From the NCBI GenBank assembly GCA_022511395.1, contig JAFLRQ010000001.1, forward strand, positions 10,291 to 69,584: 59,294 bases of DNA. Reading direction: 5' to 3'. A program made the position numbers and the translations under genes. Shown here in pieces: positions 9,424 to 19,531 of the stretch. The notes below the pieces were generated by a model. That model was not told the origin of the DNA, did not search any database, and saw only the letters and a list, made by a program, of their open reading frames with translations. The DNA comes from Agathobacter sp. GTDB taxonomy: Bacteria; Bacillota; Clostridia; Lachnospirales; Lachnospiraceae. How positions within the stretch are numbered: the stretch's first letter is position 1; each line of letters begins with the position of its first letter.

Positions 9424-9738
9424 TTATGCGTCGCCTGCGTCAATGTTTTCCAGTTCTTCCTCAGTCTCTGTCTCCGACTGCGCGTCTCCCTCTTCAAGCT
9501 CTGCGTCCGCATCGCCCTCCCCGGGCGTTCCCTCCTCTTCTCCGGGCTGCTCCTCCATCTCCTTGAAGTTGGCATCCACGATCCACTGCACCAGAGTGCC
9601 GAGCACGTAAAAGATGATCAGCACAAGCAAAAGCCTGACCGTGAAGGCCAGCGGTGACAGGCGCTTGGCAAAAGCCAGAACACAGTTGATCGCGCCCGCC
9701 AATAGCATAATCAGCGCCGGAAGCCATTTTGTTTTCAT
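9424..9738 (-). CDS. Small membrane protein with acidic tail in che operon
   Basis: MKTKWLPALIMLLAGAINCVLAF...LLLVLIIFYVLGTLVQWIVDANF then Glu/Asp-rich tail. Confidence 0.75.
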   Translation of the reverse strand: MKTKWLPALIMLLAGAINCVLAFAKRLSPLAFTVRLLLVLIIFYVLGTLVQWIVDANFKEMEEQPGEEEGTPGEGDADAELEEGDAQSETETEEELENIDAGDA

Positions 9739-9753
9739 AACTCCTATGCTCCT

Positions 9754-10239
9754 CTATATTACTTTGGAGAATTTTCCGACTGCCTTAATAAGATATTCCC
9801 CGTTTTCACAATTTAACTCCACCGTGCGCCCGTAGTTGAGCCCGGTGTCCTCCGCGATCAAAGGAATCCTGAGTTCCTTTAGGATCTCCTTTGCCGCCTC
9901 CGCGTTGCTCTTCCCAACATTGCCCAGCGCGGTGTTTGCGGATATTTCAAACATGCAGGCGCCCCCGGCGATCTTCGCCACAAGACGTCTCTGCTCGGCA
10001 CCGGACTGAAGCACCTGTCGAAGCAGCTCACGAATCCCGGTGTCTGCAAATTTTGCAATGTTGGAATGGTTTTTTATTTTTGTACTGTCGGGCAGCATAT
10101 AGTGGACCAATCCGCCAATCTTTGTCTGAGGATCATAGAACGTCAATCCGATACAGGAACCAAGCCCCAGCGTCGTCAATACATCCGTTGAACGCCCAAC
10201 TTTCAGATCCGCCATTCCTACCTTGATCAAGTTTCCCAC
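9754..10239 (-). CDS. cheD: Chemoreceptor glutamine deamidase
   Basis: LTTLGLGSCIGLTFYDPQTKIGGLVHYMLPDS: Cys and His motifs present. Confidence 0.95.
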   Translation of the reverse strand: MGNLIKVGMADLKVGRSTDVLTTLGLGSCIGLTFYDPQTKIGGLVHYMLPDSTKIKNHSNIAKFADTGIRELLRQVLQSGAEQRRLVAKIAGGACMFEISANTALGNVGKSNAEAAKEILKELRIPLIAEDTGLNYGRTVELNCENGEYLIKAVGKFSKVI

Positions 10240-10253
10240 TTTCCGTTCATCTC

Positions 10254-10874
10254 CTAAATGTGAATTCCGAGGGAGGAAAGTATTATTTCGTAGGAATCCT
10301 CCTCCGGCATAAGAATAAAATAGCCGTCAATGGAAACATCATCTCCGAACTCCGTCTGGATCATGAGGGCATTGTTGCCGAACTGGCCGAACTGAATCGC
10401 AGGCACGGACAAAATTGCTCCCGCCATATCAATCGCAACATGCGGGATGGACGGAGCAATCTTCAGATTCGTCATCCCTGACAGGGCGGTCAGATAAGAG
10501 GCGGTAATAATATTGCCGATCTCCTTGATTGCAGACATATCCATCTCCGTGAAGTCGTCCCTGCATTCCGGATCACGCCCCATAAGCTTGTTCACCAGAT
10601 AGTGCGCGGAATCCATTCTCATCAAAAACATCATACTGCCCGTGATGTCCATGGTCACCTCGAGAAAAACCCCGACAATGACCTCCTCCTCCGGGCATAT
10701 GGCCGAGCTCAGCTGGGATGCCTCCATCAATTGAACCTTGGGAACATTCATCTGAATGGTCTGATTGAGCATACCGGCGAGGGCGGTCGTTGCATTTCCC
10801 GCCCCGATATTGCCAATCTCCCGGAGAATATCCAAATACATTTCATTTACATTGTCCAGGGAAAATTCACCCAT
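10254..10874 (-). CDS. cheC: CheY-P phosphatase
   Basis: LREIGNIGAGNATTALAGMLNQTI and KEIGNIITASYLTALSGMT: two ExxN motifs. Confidence 0.94.
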   Translation of the reverse strand: MGEFSLDNVNEMYLDILREIGNIGAGNATTALAGMLNQTIQMNVPKVQLMEASQLSSAICPEEEVIVGVFLEVTMDITGSMMFLMRMDSAHYLVNKLMGRDPECRDDFTEMDMSAIKEIGNIITASYLTALSGMTNLKIAPSIPHVAIDMAGAILSVPAIQFGQFGNNALMIQTEFGDDVSIDGYFILMPEEDSYEIILSSLGIHI

Positions 10875-10910
10875 AATCCACCTCGCATTCCGCGCAAAAA
10901 TCTTCTTAAA

Positions 10911-11381
10911 CTAGACATTGTCCTTCTCATCAATGATCGCATTGATCTCCAAAAGTGAAATCAACTGCTCTCCGCTCTTGCCGATTCCATTGATAAAATT
11001 ATCCCTCGCATGACCGGACTGCACATTGTTCGGCTCGATCTGGTCGGTGGAGAGCGTGACCACCTCGCTGACCGCGTCCACAATTACGCCCAGCATACCT
11101 CTGTCCTCAATCTTTAAGATGATGATTCTTGAAGTGTTCGTGATCTCATCCTTCTCGAGTCCCATCTTGATGCGGATACTCATGACCGGAACAACCTCGC
11201 CGCGCAGGTTGATAATCCCCGGGAAATAGACCTGTGCCTTCGGCACCCGCGTAATCTTCTGCATGCGCACAATGTTGTCAATATAGCTGATATCAATGCC
11301 GTATTTCTCACTGCCGATCTGTACGACTATGTACTGCTTTGTCTGTTTGTCCACAGTTGTGTCTATCATTAAATCTGACAT
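10911..11381 (-). CDS. cheW: Chemotaxis coupling protein
   Basis: YIVVQIGSEKYGIDISYIDNIVRMQKITRVPKAQVYFPGIINLRGEVVPVM. Confidence 0.95.
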   Translation of the reverse strand: MSDLMIDTTVDKQTKQYIVVQIGSEKYGIDISYIDNIVRMQKITRVPKAQVYFPGIINLRGEVVPVMSIRIKMGLEKDEITNTSRIIILKIEDRGMLGVIVDAVSEVVTLSTDQIEPNNVQSGHARDNFINGIGKSGEQLISLLEINAIIDEKDNV

Positions 11382-11394
11382 TTTCTTCCCCCCA

Positions 11395-13482
11395 TTACAT
11401 CAGCGTGTTTGCGTCTAAAATCAATGCCACTTCGCCGTCTCCGAGTATCGTCGCGCCGCTGATCAGCTTGTTGCCGTTGATATATTTGCCAAGCGACTTG
11501 ATAACGATTTCCTGCTGGCCGATCAGATTGTCCACCACGAGACCCACCTGACTGTCACCGCGCTTTACAATAACTACAGTGAGATTCTCCGGCTCCACCT
11601 CCATCGGTTCAATGTCGAGCACCTTATCCAGACGGACGAGGGGGATGACGCTGCCGCGGAGATGCATGACTTCCTTGGCCTGCACATACTTGATCTCCGT
11701 TACCGGAATATTCTCAATGTTGGAGATCGATCCGAGCGCAATCGCATATTTCTCATCGCGAATCTCAACCATCAGGGCCTGAATGATCGCAAGCGTCAGC
11801 GGAAGGCGAACCGAGAAGGTCGTTCCTTCGCCGATGGATGTCTTGACATCCACATCACCGCCCAGCTGCTCGATTCCGGACTTCACCACATCCAGTCCGA
11901 CGCCTCGGCCGGAAATGTCCGTGATCTTCTTCGCCATGGAAAAGCTCGGGAGGAACAGGAGGTTAATAATCTCCTTCTGGGTCATCGACTCCGCCTGCTC
12001 TTCCGTGATGGTTCCGCGCTCAATGGCCTTGTTCTTGACCGCTTCCACGTCAATTCCGTTACCGTCATCGCCAACCTGGATAATGACGTTATTTCCTTCC
12101 TGATAAGCATTCAGGAAAATATTTCCTACCTCCGGCTTTCCTCTCTTGATACGCAGTGCCGTATCCTCGAGACCGTGGTCCGCAGAGTTTCTCAGCAGGT
12201 GCTGCAGCGGATCTCCGATCTGGTCAACCACCGTGCGGTCAAGCTCGGTGTCCTCACCGGTCATCACCAGCTCCATCTTTTTGTTCAGCGTTCTCGACAG
12301 ATCGCGGATCATGCGCGGGAACTTATTGACCACGCTCTCAATCGGAACCATTCGAACCTTCATTACGGATTCGTGAAGGTTCGTCGTAATCCGCTCCAGA
12401 TACTCAATCTGCTCATGGAAGCTCTGGCTGGAATTGCCGCCCTCCGACGAGCTGATCGAAACAAGGCTGTTCTTTGCGATAATCAGCTCGGACACTTGGT
12501 TCATCAGCGCGTCGAGCTTTTCGATATCCACGCGGACCGTGCGGTTTGTCGCCGGTTTTCCCACTGCCTTTTTCGCCTGTGCCTGCGAATCCTCCTTCTT
12601 CGCCGGAGCCGCGGCCTTCTTCTCCACCGGAGCGGGCTTCGTCTCTTCCTCCGCCTCCTTCTCCTCCTCAACGCGCTCCGAAAAGTCATTCAGCTCCTCG
12701 GCAAAGACCGCATCGATCTCAGAGACATTCTCCGCCGCCTTTTTGACAACATCCAGACTTTCTGCAGAAGCCAGATAGAAACTGAAGGTCAGATCAAATT
12801 TCTCATCTTCAATATCCTGTGAGCTCGGCTGGTAGACCACAATCTGGCCGAACTCTTCCACCGCCCGAAACACAAGGAACGCACGCGCCGCTTTCAACAG
12901 GCACTCGGACTGAATCCGAACTGTCATTCCGTATATGTGCTGTCCGGCCTCCTTGAGCTCATTAATCTTCTTGCGGTCCGCATCATCCAGCTCAATCTCC
13001 AGATACTGCTTGTCGGACTCTTTGACATTCGCTGAGGCAGCCGTCCCCTCCGATCCGGATTCGGCCGCCGCCGGAGTGTCATCCGCCGGCTTATTGTTTG
13101 CCCTCGCAATCGCATTGTTGAGCTCCTTGATAATCAGCTCGTTATCCTCTTTTCCCTCGTCGGAGCTCGCCTTGACATTGTCAAGGTAACCCTCGATCGC
13201 GTCCAGACACTTAAACAGCAGGTCAATCATGCTGCTGTCCACAGACAGCTTGTCGCTCCGAACCTCCTGGAACACATTCTCCATGTCATGGGTCAGATGC
13301 TGCATGCGCTTAAAGCCCATGGTACCTGCCATGCCCTTTAAGGAGTGCGCCGCCCGGAATACCTCATTGATCGTGTCCTTGTTGTCCGGCTCTTTTTCAA
13401 GTGTCATGATGCAGTCGCTGAGCGTCTGCAGATGTTCGGCACTCTCATCAATAAAGATCTCAAGATACTGGCTAATATCCAT
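11395..13482 (-). CDS. cheA: Chemotaxis histidine kinase
   Basis: MDISQYLEIFIDESAEHLQ...RAAHSLKGMAGTMGF...HLLRNSADHGLE...; ORF-track start at 13695 is inside cheB and rejected. Confidence 0.96.
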   Translation of the reverse strand: MDISQYLEIFIDESAEHLQTLSDCIMTLEKEPDNKDTINEVFRAAHSLKGMAGTMGFKRMQHLTHDMENVFQEVRSDKLSVDSSMIDLLFKCLDAIEGYLDNVKASSDEGKEDNELIIKELNNAIARANNKPADDTPAAAESGSEGTAASANVKESDKQYLEIELDDADRKKINELKEAGQHIYGMTVRIQSECLLKAARAFLVFRAVEEFGQIVVYQPSSQDIEDEKFDLTFSFYLASAESLDVVKKAAENVSEIDAVFAEELNDFSERVEEEKEAEEETKPAPVEKKAAAPAKKEDSQAQAKKAVGKPATNRTVRVDIEKLDALMNQVSELIIAKNSLVSISSSEGGNSSQSFHEQIEYLERITTNLHESVMKVRMVPIESVVNKFPRMIRDLSRTLNKKMELVMTGEDTELDRTVVDQIGDPLQHLLRNSADHGLEDTALRIKRGKPEVGNIFLNAYQEGNNVIIQVGDDGNGIDVEAVKNKAIERGTITEEQAESMTQKEIINLLFLPSFSMAKKITDISGRGVGLDVVKSGIEQLGGDVDVKTSIGEGTTFSVRLPLTLAIIQALMVEIRDEKYAIALGSISNIENIPVTEIKYVQAKEVMHLRGSVIPLVRLDKVLDIEPMEVEPENLTVVIVKRGDSQVGLVVDNLIGQQEIVIKSLGKYINGNKLISGATILGDGEVALILDANTLM

Positions 13483-13484
13483 AA

Positions 13485-14537
13485 CTACATTACCCCCACA
13501 TTCTTTGTGATTGTTTTTGCAACCTCGTTCAGAGGAACAACTTCGTTGACAAGACCTGCTTCCGCAATTGCCTTCGGCATCCCGTACACAACACAGGTTT
13601 CCGCATTCTGTGCGATCACATGAATCCGTTTGCGGCGAGAGAGGGAGAGAATCCCGCTGGTGCCGTCCGCTCCCATCCCGGTGAGCACCACGCACACAAT
13701 CTCGTCGTACTTCGATTCCATAAGCGAATCGTACATAATGTTGGCACAGGGCTTTAACCCGCCGATTGCAGGGCTGTCGTTCAGCACGATCCGGTGCGTG
13801 CCGTCCGAATTACTTGCAACCTCTAGGTGTTTTCCGCCGGGAGCGATGTACACATGCCCCTTTTTGAGCACCTCCTGGTCCTCGGCCTCCGAGACCGCAA
13901 TCTCACTGAGCTCATTTAACCGGTTTGCCAGGGATTTGGTAAAACCGACCGGCATGTGCTGAACCAGCACCATGGGCGCGTCCAGCTTTTTCGGAAGAAG
14001 CGGAATCACCGACTGCAGCGCTTTCGGTCCTCCCGTGGAGCACGCCAGCGCAACCAGCTTGTTTTTTCCGGCTCCGGCCCGTACCGGGCGGGATTCGGTT
14101 TCCTTTGCCTCACTCCTCGGCGCCCTCACGTAGTTTTTGGAGTAGAGAACCGCATTGAGCACTGAGAGGAGCTTTCTTCTGAATTCTCCGCCCTTTGTCT
14201 CAATGATGTTGCCCGGTTTTGTCAGAAAATCAACTGCGCCGAGCTCCATTGCGCGGATTGTGGTCTCTGCGTTTTCCGTGGTGTTCGTGCTCACCACAAC
14301 CGCGGTCACCTTGATCCCGTCCTTTTTCAGTTTTTCAAGTAATTGCAGACCATCCATTCGAGGCATATTGACATCCAAAATAACGGCATCATAGCGCTTT
14401 TGTTTCAGCACCTCATACGCTTCCAATCCATCTCTGCAGGAATCGATTGCCTGGAAGTTGTTATCCGAGTTGATTATATCACAGAGCACCCTTCTCACGA
14501 GTGCAGAGTCATCGATAACCAAAATGTTTTTTTTCAT
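13485..14537 (-). CDS. cheB: Chemotaxis methylesterase / response regulator
   Basis: MKKNILVIDDSALVRRVLCDII...ACSTGGPKAL...VQHMP...TGMGADG. Confidence 0.96.
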   Translation of the reverse strand: MKKNILVIDDSALVRRVLCDIINSDNNFQAIDSCRDGLEAYEVLKQKRYDAVILDVNMPRMDGLQLLEKLKKDGIKVTAVVVSTNTTENAETTIRAMELGAVDFLTKPGNIIETKGGEFRRKLLSVLNAVLYSKNYVRAPRSEAKETESRPVRAGAGKNKLVALACSTGGPKALQSVIPLLPKKLDAPMVLVQHMPVGFTKSLANRLNELSEIAVSEAEDQEVLKKGHVYIAPGGKHLEVASNSDGTHRIVLNDSPAIGGLKPCANIMYDSLMESKYDEIVCVVLTGMGADGTSGILSLSRRKRIHVIAQNAETCVVYGMPKAIAEAGLVNEVVPLNEVAKTITKNVGVM

Positions 14538-14541
14538 AAAA

Positions 14542-15288
14542 TCATTCCCCATTTTCCTTTTGACGTATTCTGCGCTCTTCCTCGAATACAAACCGAACAA
14601 TTTTCTCCCTGTCCCGGAGATCCTTGTACAGGAATTTGCCGCGGCAGCTGAACTGTCCCTGCATGGAGGCATGCGGCACGCAGTCTACAATCTGTGAGAC
14701 CAGATACAGAGTCTCCTTCATCCAAGCCCGCTCCAAGCGAAGCGTAATCATCAGGTAAGTGTCCCTCTCCAACTTCCTCTCTGAGTGAAAACGGATGCCG
14801 CCGCCGCTGATGTCCTGAATTGTGCCGGCCCCAAGCTCATAGCTGACCTCTCCGTTCGCAATCTCTTCCAACAGATGATCCGTCGTCGGCAGCTCGGCAA
14901 CCTTCTTGGGGATCAAATAGAACGTGATCTGCGACATGTACTCAATGCGGAAATACTCCCTCCGCTGGTATTTCCGGAGTTCGGATTTTAAGACCACGTT
15001 GAGAAAGTAAAACTGTCCCTCCTTCGAGCGCCCTTTCACAGTCGCTGTGCAGCGGTACATTCCGCCGATGCCGAAAAAGGTCATATCGCAGTCCGCCCCC
15101 GTCGGAAAAAGGACCATCCTCTGTCCCTGCATGGGCATGGAGATAGAGAGCTCCTTATTCGAGATAATCTCCTCGACACTGCTGTAGCAGACGGCAGTGT
15201 TGCGCCCCATATCCTCCATCAGATTCTCATCCTGCTGCGACCGGATCTCGATTCGATTTCCCATTTTTATCACATCTGTAAGTACCAT
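14542..15288 (-). CDS. YcgR/PilZ-domain c-di-GMP-binding flagellar brake protein
   Basis: YQRREYFRIEY (RxxxR) and IQDISGGGIRFHS (D/NxSxxG). Confidence 0.88.
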   Translation of the reverse strand: MVLTDVIKMGNRIEIRSQQDENLMEDMGRNTAVCYSSVEEIISNKELSISMPMQGQRMVLFPTGADCDMTFFGIGGMYRCTATVKGRSKEGQFYFLNVVLKSELRKYQRREYFRIEYMSQITFYLIPKKVAELPTTDHLLEEIANGEVSYELGAGTIQDISGGGIRFHSERKLERDTYLMITLRLERAWMKETLYLVSQIVDCVPHASMQGQFSCRGKFLYKDLRDREKIVRFVFEEERRIRQKENGE

Positions 15289-15299
15289 ATGCCACGCTC

Positions 15300-16175
15300 C
15301 TATTTGCGATTCAAAAATAAATCCGAAAAAATCTGCGCAATGCTCCGGCTCATGGGAACCTGCTCATGCGTTCCGTTTAAGAAATTTTCCGTGAGTATCT
15401 CAAAGGCTTTGGACGACTTGGCGCCCGGATCCGTCAAAGAGACTGTCTTCTGCTGGCGCACCGCCCTCTCCAGCGCCGAATCCTGCGGAATCATGCCAAG
15501 ATAGTTCAGCTCGCCGTGCAAAAACTGCGCCACGACGGAGTTGAGCTTGTCATACACCATCTTCCCCTCCTCCTTGGACAAAACCTTGTTGGAGACCACA
15601 TGGACAGTCGTTGAGTCCTGCGCGAAATTCGGGTTGCGGTACAGAGCCTTGAGCAGCGAATATGCGTCCGTCAGGGAGCTCGGGTCCGGCGTCGCAATCA
15701 AAAGAACATCCGGGCTTGCCAGTGCAAACGACAGCACCTGGTCGGAGACCCCCGCTCCTGTGTCAATAATTATGTAATCTGCCAGATCGTTGAGCTCGTC
15801 GATGGATTTCACAATATACGCGATCTGATCCCGGTAGAGATTGTTCATATCAATGATCCCGGACCCCCCTGAGATAAAGCCAATCTCCATAGGTCCCGGG
15901 GTAATAATCTCGCGGATGGACTTTCCGCGGTAAATAAGGTCTGAAAGATTATATTGCGGAATCGCGCCAAACATGACCTCAACATTGGCAAGCCCGAGAT
16001 CCGCATCAAATATGATGACCCTCTTGCCCGCCTTTCTCAGCTGGACGGCAAGATTCACAGACAGATTGGATTTACCGACTCCCCCCTTGCCGCTCAGGAC
16101 CGTCACAACCCTGGCTGTATTGTTATTCATGCCATGCTTTTTCACAGCATTGCGCAGTTGTTGTGCCTGATCCAT
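15300..16175 (-). CDS. flhG: MinD-like flagellar number regulator
   Basis: VVTVLSGKGGVGKSNLSVNLAVQLRKAGKRVIIFDADLGLANVEVMFG. Confidence 0.93.
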   Translation of the reverse strand: MDQAQQLRNAVKKHGMNNNTARVVTVLSGKGGVGKSNLSVNLAVQLRKAGKRVIIFDADLGLANVEVMFGAIPQYNLSDLIYRGKSIREIITPGPMEIGFISGGSGIIDMNNLYRDQIAYIVKSIDELNDLADYIIIDTGAGVSDQVLSFALASPDVLLIATPDPSSLTDAYSLLKALYRNPNFAQDSTTVHVVSNKVLSKEEGKMVYDKLNSVVAQFLHGELNYLGMIPQDSALERAVRQQKTVSLTDPGAKSSKAFEILTENFLNGTHEQVPMSRSIAQIFSDLFLNRK

Positions 16176-17452
16176 TACTCATTGCCTCCCAGCAGCTTTT
16201 TGACAATCTTTTGTGTATCAAAGACCGCAATGTCGTCCGGAACATTCTGTCCGTCAGTTACATAGGATAAATCCGCCTGCGTGTAAAGCTTGACATTGAG
16301 AATATTTCCATAGGTGGTCGTCTCATCCAGCTTGGTAAATATCAGCTTGTAATCCGCAATCTTGCGATAGGTATCCGCAATATCCAGTAAATCTTTGTAT
16401 TTTGTCGTGGCGCTCAAGACCAGATAAACCTCGCGGGAAAATTTCTCATCCAGTCCCTGAAGAAGCTGTCTCGTATCCTCCTTCTGGCTCTCGTTTTTGT
16501 GGGAAAAGCCTGCAGTATCCACAAACACCAGATCATAGGTAAGAAAATTTTCCAGCTTCCCGTTCATCTCCTGCGCCGAATAGACAATCTCCATGGGCGC
16601 CTTAAGGATGTTTGCATAGATCTGCAGCTGCTCGGTCGCGGCGATCCGGTAAGTGTCCGCCGTGATAAATGCTACTTTTTTATTATACTCCATTTTGTAC
16701 TTGGATGCAATCTTGGCGATGGTCGTAGTTTTCCCAACGCCGGTCGGTCCAATAAAAAAAACTACCCGCGGCTTTTTCTTGCCGAGTTCAATCACCCGCG
16801 GCTGCCCAAAGCGCAGGATCAGCTTCTGGTAGACATTGGAGAGTATCGTATCCACGCTGTTGCCCGGACGGATAAAACGCTCCACTTCATCTAAGATCTG
16901 ATTGACATACTTCTCGTTGACCTCATTCTTGATGAGCGCATTGTAGAGAAGGCGCACAAAGTTAATCTCCTCGGAGGTGGGCGCCTTCGCCTTGTCCTCC
17001 GCATTCGGCGCGCCGAATTTTTCTTCCAGACGGTCTGAGAGAGCATCTAAGCGATCCTCAAACTTCTCATGCTGCGAATGCTTTTCCTCCGCCTCCCGCG
17101 CTTCCCTCTCAAGGGTTGGCCGCACATCCGCCCGTTTTGCCACCGGCGGTTTCGGCAGGGGAGCCGGGGCGGGCGCCGGAGCCGTCAGGTCAATCGCCTC
17201 GTCCGCCGCCAGGTTAATTGCATCGTGAAACGACAGCGGTTCCATTGCATGCGCCGCACGCGCGGAACCCGTACCCGATTCTTTCTCTTTCATCGCAGCC
17301 GTCACCTCCCATGACGATTTTTTGAACACGGCAAATACTCCCTTCGGCTTAATTTCCTTCGTGAGCATAATCACCGCGTCCTCGCCGTAAGCAGCTTTTG
17401 CCGCCGCGATTGCCTCTTCTTCTGTTTTTCCTTTGAATTTATTGATGTTCAT
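16175..17452 (-). CDS. flhF: SRP-like GTPase
   Basis: FFIGPTGVGKTTTIAKIASKYKMEYNKKVAFITADTYRIAATEQLQIYA; 1-nt overlap with flhG. Confidence 0.95.
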   Translation of the reverse strand: MNINKFKGKTEEEAIAAAKAAYGEDAVIMLTKEIKPKGVFAVFKKSSWEVTAAMKEKESGTGSARAAHAMEPLSFHDAINLAADEAIDLTAPAPAPAPLPKPPVAKRADVRPTLEREAREAEEKHSQHEKFEDRLDALSDRLEEKFGAPNAEDKAKAPTSEEINFVRLLYNALIKNEVNEKYVNQILDEVERFIRPGNSVDTILSNVYQKLILRFGQPRVIELGKKKPRVVFFIGPTGVGKTTTIAKIASKYKMEYNKKVAFITADTYRIAATEQLQIYANILKAPMEIVYSAQEMNGKLENFLTYDLVFVDTAGFSHKNESQKEDTRQLLQGLDEKFSREVYLVLSATTKYKDLLDIADTYRKIADYKLIFTKLDETTTYGNILNVKLYTQADLSYVTDGQNVPDDIAVFDTQKIVKKLLGGNE

Positions 17453-19492
17453 TTAAATCATCACCATTCCGACCGACTGCAGCTCCACATCGGCCTCCAC
17501 CTCGTTGTATGACACAACCGTGAGGTCTTTGATATAATCTTCCGTCAGTTTCTTAAAGTACATACGAACAATCGGCGAAGTAACCACAAGTGCAGGCTTT
17601 CCGATACTTTCGAGCTTCTGTACTTCTTCCTCCAGCGAACTCATAATCGCCCTGGTCTTGTCCGGATCGAGGGTCAGATAAGCGCCGTTCTCTGTCTGCT
17701 TGACTGACGACATAATCTCCTGCTCCACCTTCGGATCCACCGTGATCACGCTGGTGACTTCGTTCGGCGGGAACAGATGGCTGGAGATTGCGCGTTTTAA
17801 GCTCTGTCTGACATATTCCGTCAGGACATCCGTGTCCCTTGTCGTCTGCGCGTGATCCGCGAGGGATTCGAAGATCGTCAGGAGATCGCGGATCGAGAGT
17901 CCCTCGGTCAGGAGGTTCTGCAGAACCTTCTGCACCTCGCCGAGCCCCAGAAGCTTCGGCGTGAGCTCCTCCACAAGCACCGGATTCGTCTCTCTCAAAT
18001 TGTCCACAAGGCTCTGTACATCCTGTCTGGTCAGAAGCTCTGCGATGTGGCTGCGGATGACCTCCGTCAGGTGGGTCGCAATGATCGAGGGCGCATCCAC
18101 TACCGTGTAACCAAGGCTCTCCGCGCGCTCCCTCTGCGCCTCCGTAATCCAGATAGCCGGCAGATGGAAGGACGGCTCATAGGTCGGGATACCCGTGATC
18201 TCATCCTCCACATAACCGGGATTCATTGCCATATAGTGATCGAAGAGAATTTCGCCCTCGGTCACCTGAATTCCCTTGATCTTAATAATATACTGGTTCG
18301 GGTTGAGCTGGATATTGTCCCTCAACCGGATGATCGGAACCACCATGCCAAGTTCCAGCGCGATCTGCCTTCGGATCATGACCACGCGGTCCAGAAGGTC
18401 TCCTCCCTGATTGACATCCGCCAGCGGGATGATGCCGTAACCGAATTCGAGCTCGATGGGATCCACCTGCAGAAGGGATACCACATTCTCCGGTTTTCGG
18501 ATTTCCTCCGCCTCGGTCTCCTGCTGCATAACCTCCTCCTCGATCTTCTCCTCCCCAATTCCGTTGGCGATACTGCGCGCCGCGAGAATAAAGGCAACGC
18601 CAAGCGCCGCAAACAGCAAAAACTCCAGAGGCGTCACCGCGCCGAGAAAGATCAGCACGGCTCCGACCATGTAGAGCACCTTCGGAATGCCGAAGAGCTG
18701 CTTGACCAATACACCGGAAAAGTCTGCATCACTCGACCCCTTGGTCACAAGGATACCGGTTGCCAGAGAAATTAAAAGCGAAGGAATCTGGGACACCAGT
18801 CCGTCACCGATTGTGAGAAGCCCAAACTTGTTGATTGCCTCTCCAAATTCCAAGCCTAGGTTCATGACCCCCATCGCGGTTCCGCCCACCAGGTTGATCA
18901 GTGTGATGATCAGGCCCGCCGCCGCGTCTCCCTTTACATACTTCGTGGCACCGTCCATGGAACCGAAGAAGCTGGACTCCTTCTGAAGCTTCTCGCGGCG
19001 TTCCTTCGCCTCCTCGTCCGTGATGGCTCCGGCGTTCAGGTCCGCGTCGACTGCCATCTGCTTGCCGGGCAGCGCGTCCAATGTGAAACGCGCCGTAACC
19101 TCGGACACACGCTCGGAACCTTTGTTGATGACGATAAACTGGATCAGCACCAGCACGATGAACACAATCGTGCCGATAATCATATCGCCGCCGCCCACAA
19201 ACTGGCCAAAGGTGGTGACGACGTTTCCCGGCTCTCCGGTTGTCAGAATCAAACGTGTGGATGACACGTTCAGTGAGATACGAAAAATCGTTGTGAACAA
19301 AAGCAGTGTCGGAAAGAAGGACATATCCAGCACTTCCTTCGCAAACAGTGAGTTAAACAGCGTAATCAGCGCAACCGAAATGTTGATTGCAAGCATGACA
19401 TCCAGAAGAATGGAAGGAATTGGCACAATAAAAAAGATTACTGCCGCCAGCAAATATAGACCGACACCAATGTCCGCTTTTTTGACCGTCAT
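17453..19492 (-). CDS. flhA: Flagellar export protein FlhA
   Basis: 679 aa; FPTLLLFTTIFRISLNVSSTRLIL...RFTLDALPGKQMAVDADLNAGAI. Confidence 0.97.
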   Translation of the reverse strand: MTVKKADIGVGLYLLAAVIFFIVPIPSILLDVMLAINISVALITLFNSLFAKEVLDMSFFPTLLLFTTIFRISLNVSSTRLILTTGEPGNVVTTFGQFVGGGDMIIGTIVFIVLVLIQFIVINKGSERVSEVTARFTLDALPGKQMAVDADLNAGAITDEEAKERREKLQKESSFFGSMDGATKYVKGDAAAGLIITLINLVGGTAMGVMNLGLEFGEAINKFGLLTIGDGLVSQIPSLLISLATGILVTKGSSDADFSGVLVKQLFGIPKVLYMVGAVLIFLGAVTPLEFLLFAALGVAFILAARSIANGIGEEKIEEEVMQQETEAEEIRKPENVVSLLQVDPIELEFGYGIIPLADVNQGGDLLDRVVMIRRQIALELGMVVPIIRLRDNIQLNPNQYIIKIKGIQVTEGEILFDHYMAMNPGYVEDEITGIPTYEPSFHLPAIWITEAQRERAESLGYTVVDAPSIIATHLTEVIRSHIAELLTRQDVQSLVDNLRETNPVLVEELTPKLLGLGEVQKVLQNLLTEGLSIRDLLTIFESLADHAQTTRDTDVLTEYVRQSLKRAISSHLFPPNEVTSVITVDPKVEQEIMSSVKQTENGAYLTLDPDKTRAIMSSLEEEVQKLESIGKPALVVTSPIVRMYFKKLTEDYIKDLTVVSYNEVEADVELQSVGMVMI

Positions 19493-19531
19493 GCCCTCAC
19501 CTCCTTCTTCTGTCTGTCACTTACGGGATCA

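Noticed and set aside
11662-12822. 386-aa plus-strand ORF over cheA, and similar ORF at 17852-18775 over flhA
   Set aside because: Mirror ORFs of strongly supported conserved genes.
13483-13695. N-terminal extension of CheA in the ORF track
   Set aside because: The 71 residues overlap the cheB 3' end in another frame; the real start is MDISQYLEIF at 13482.
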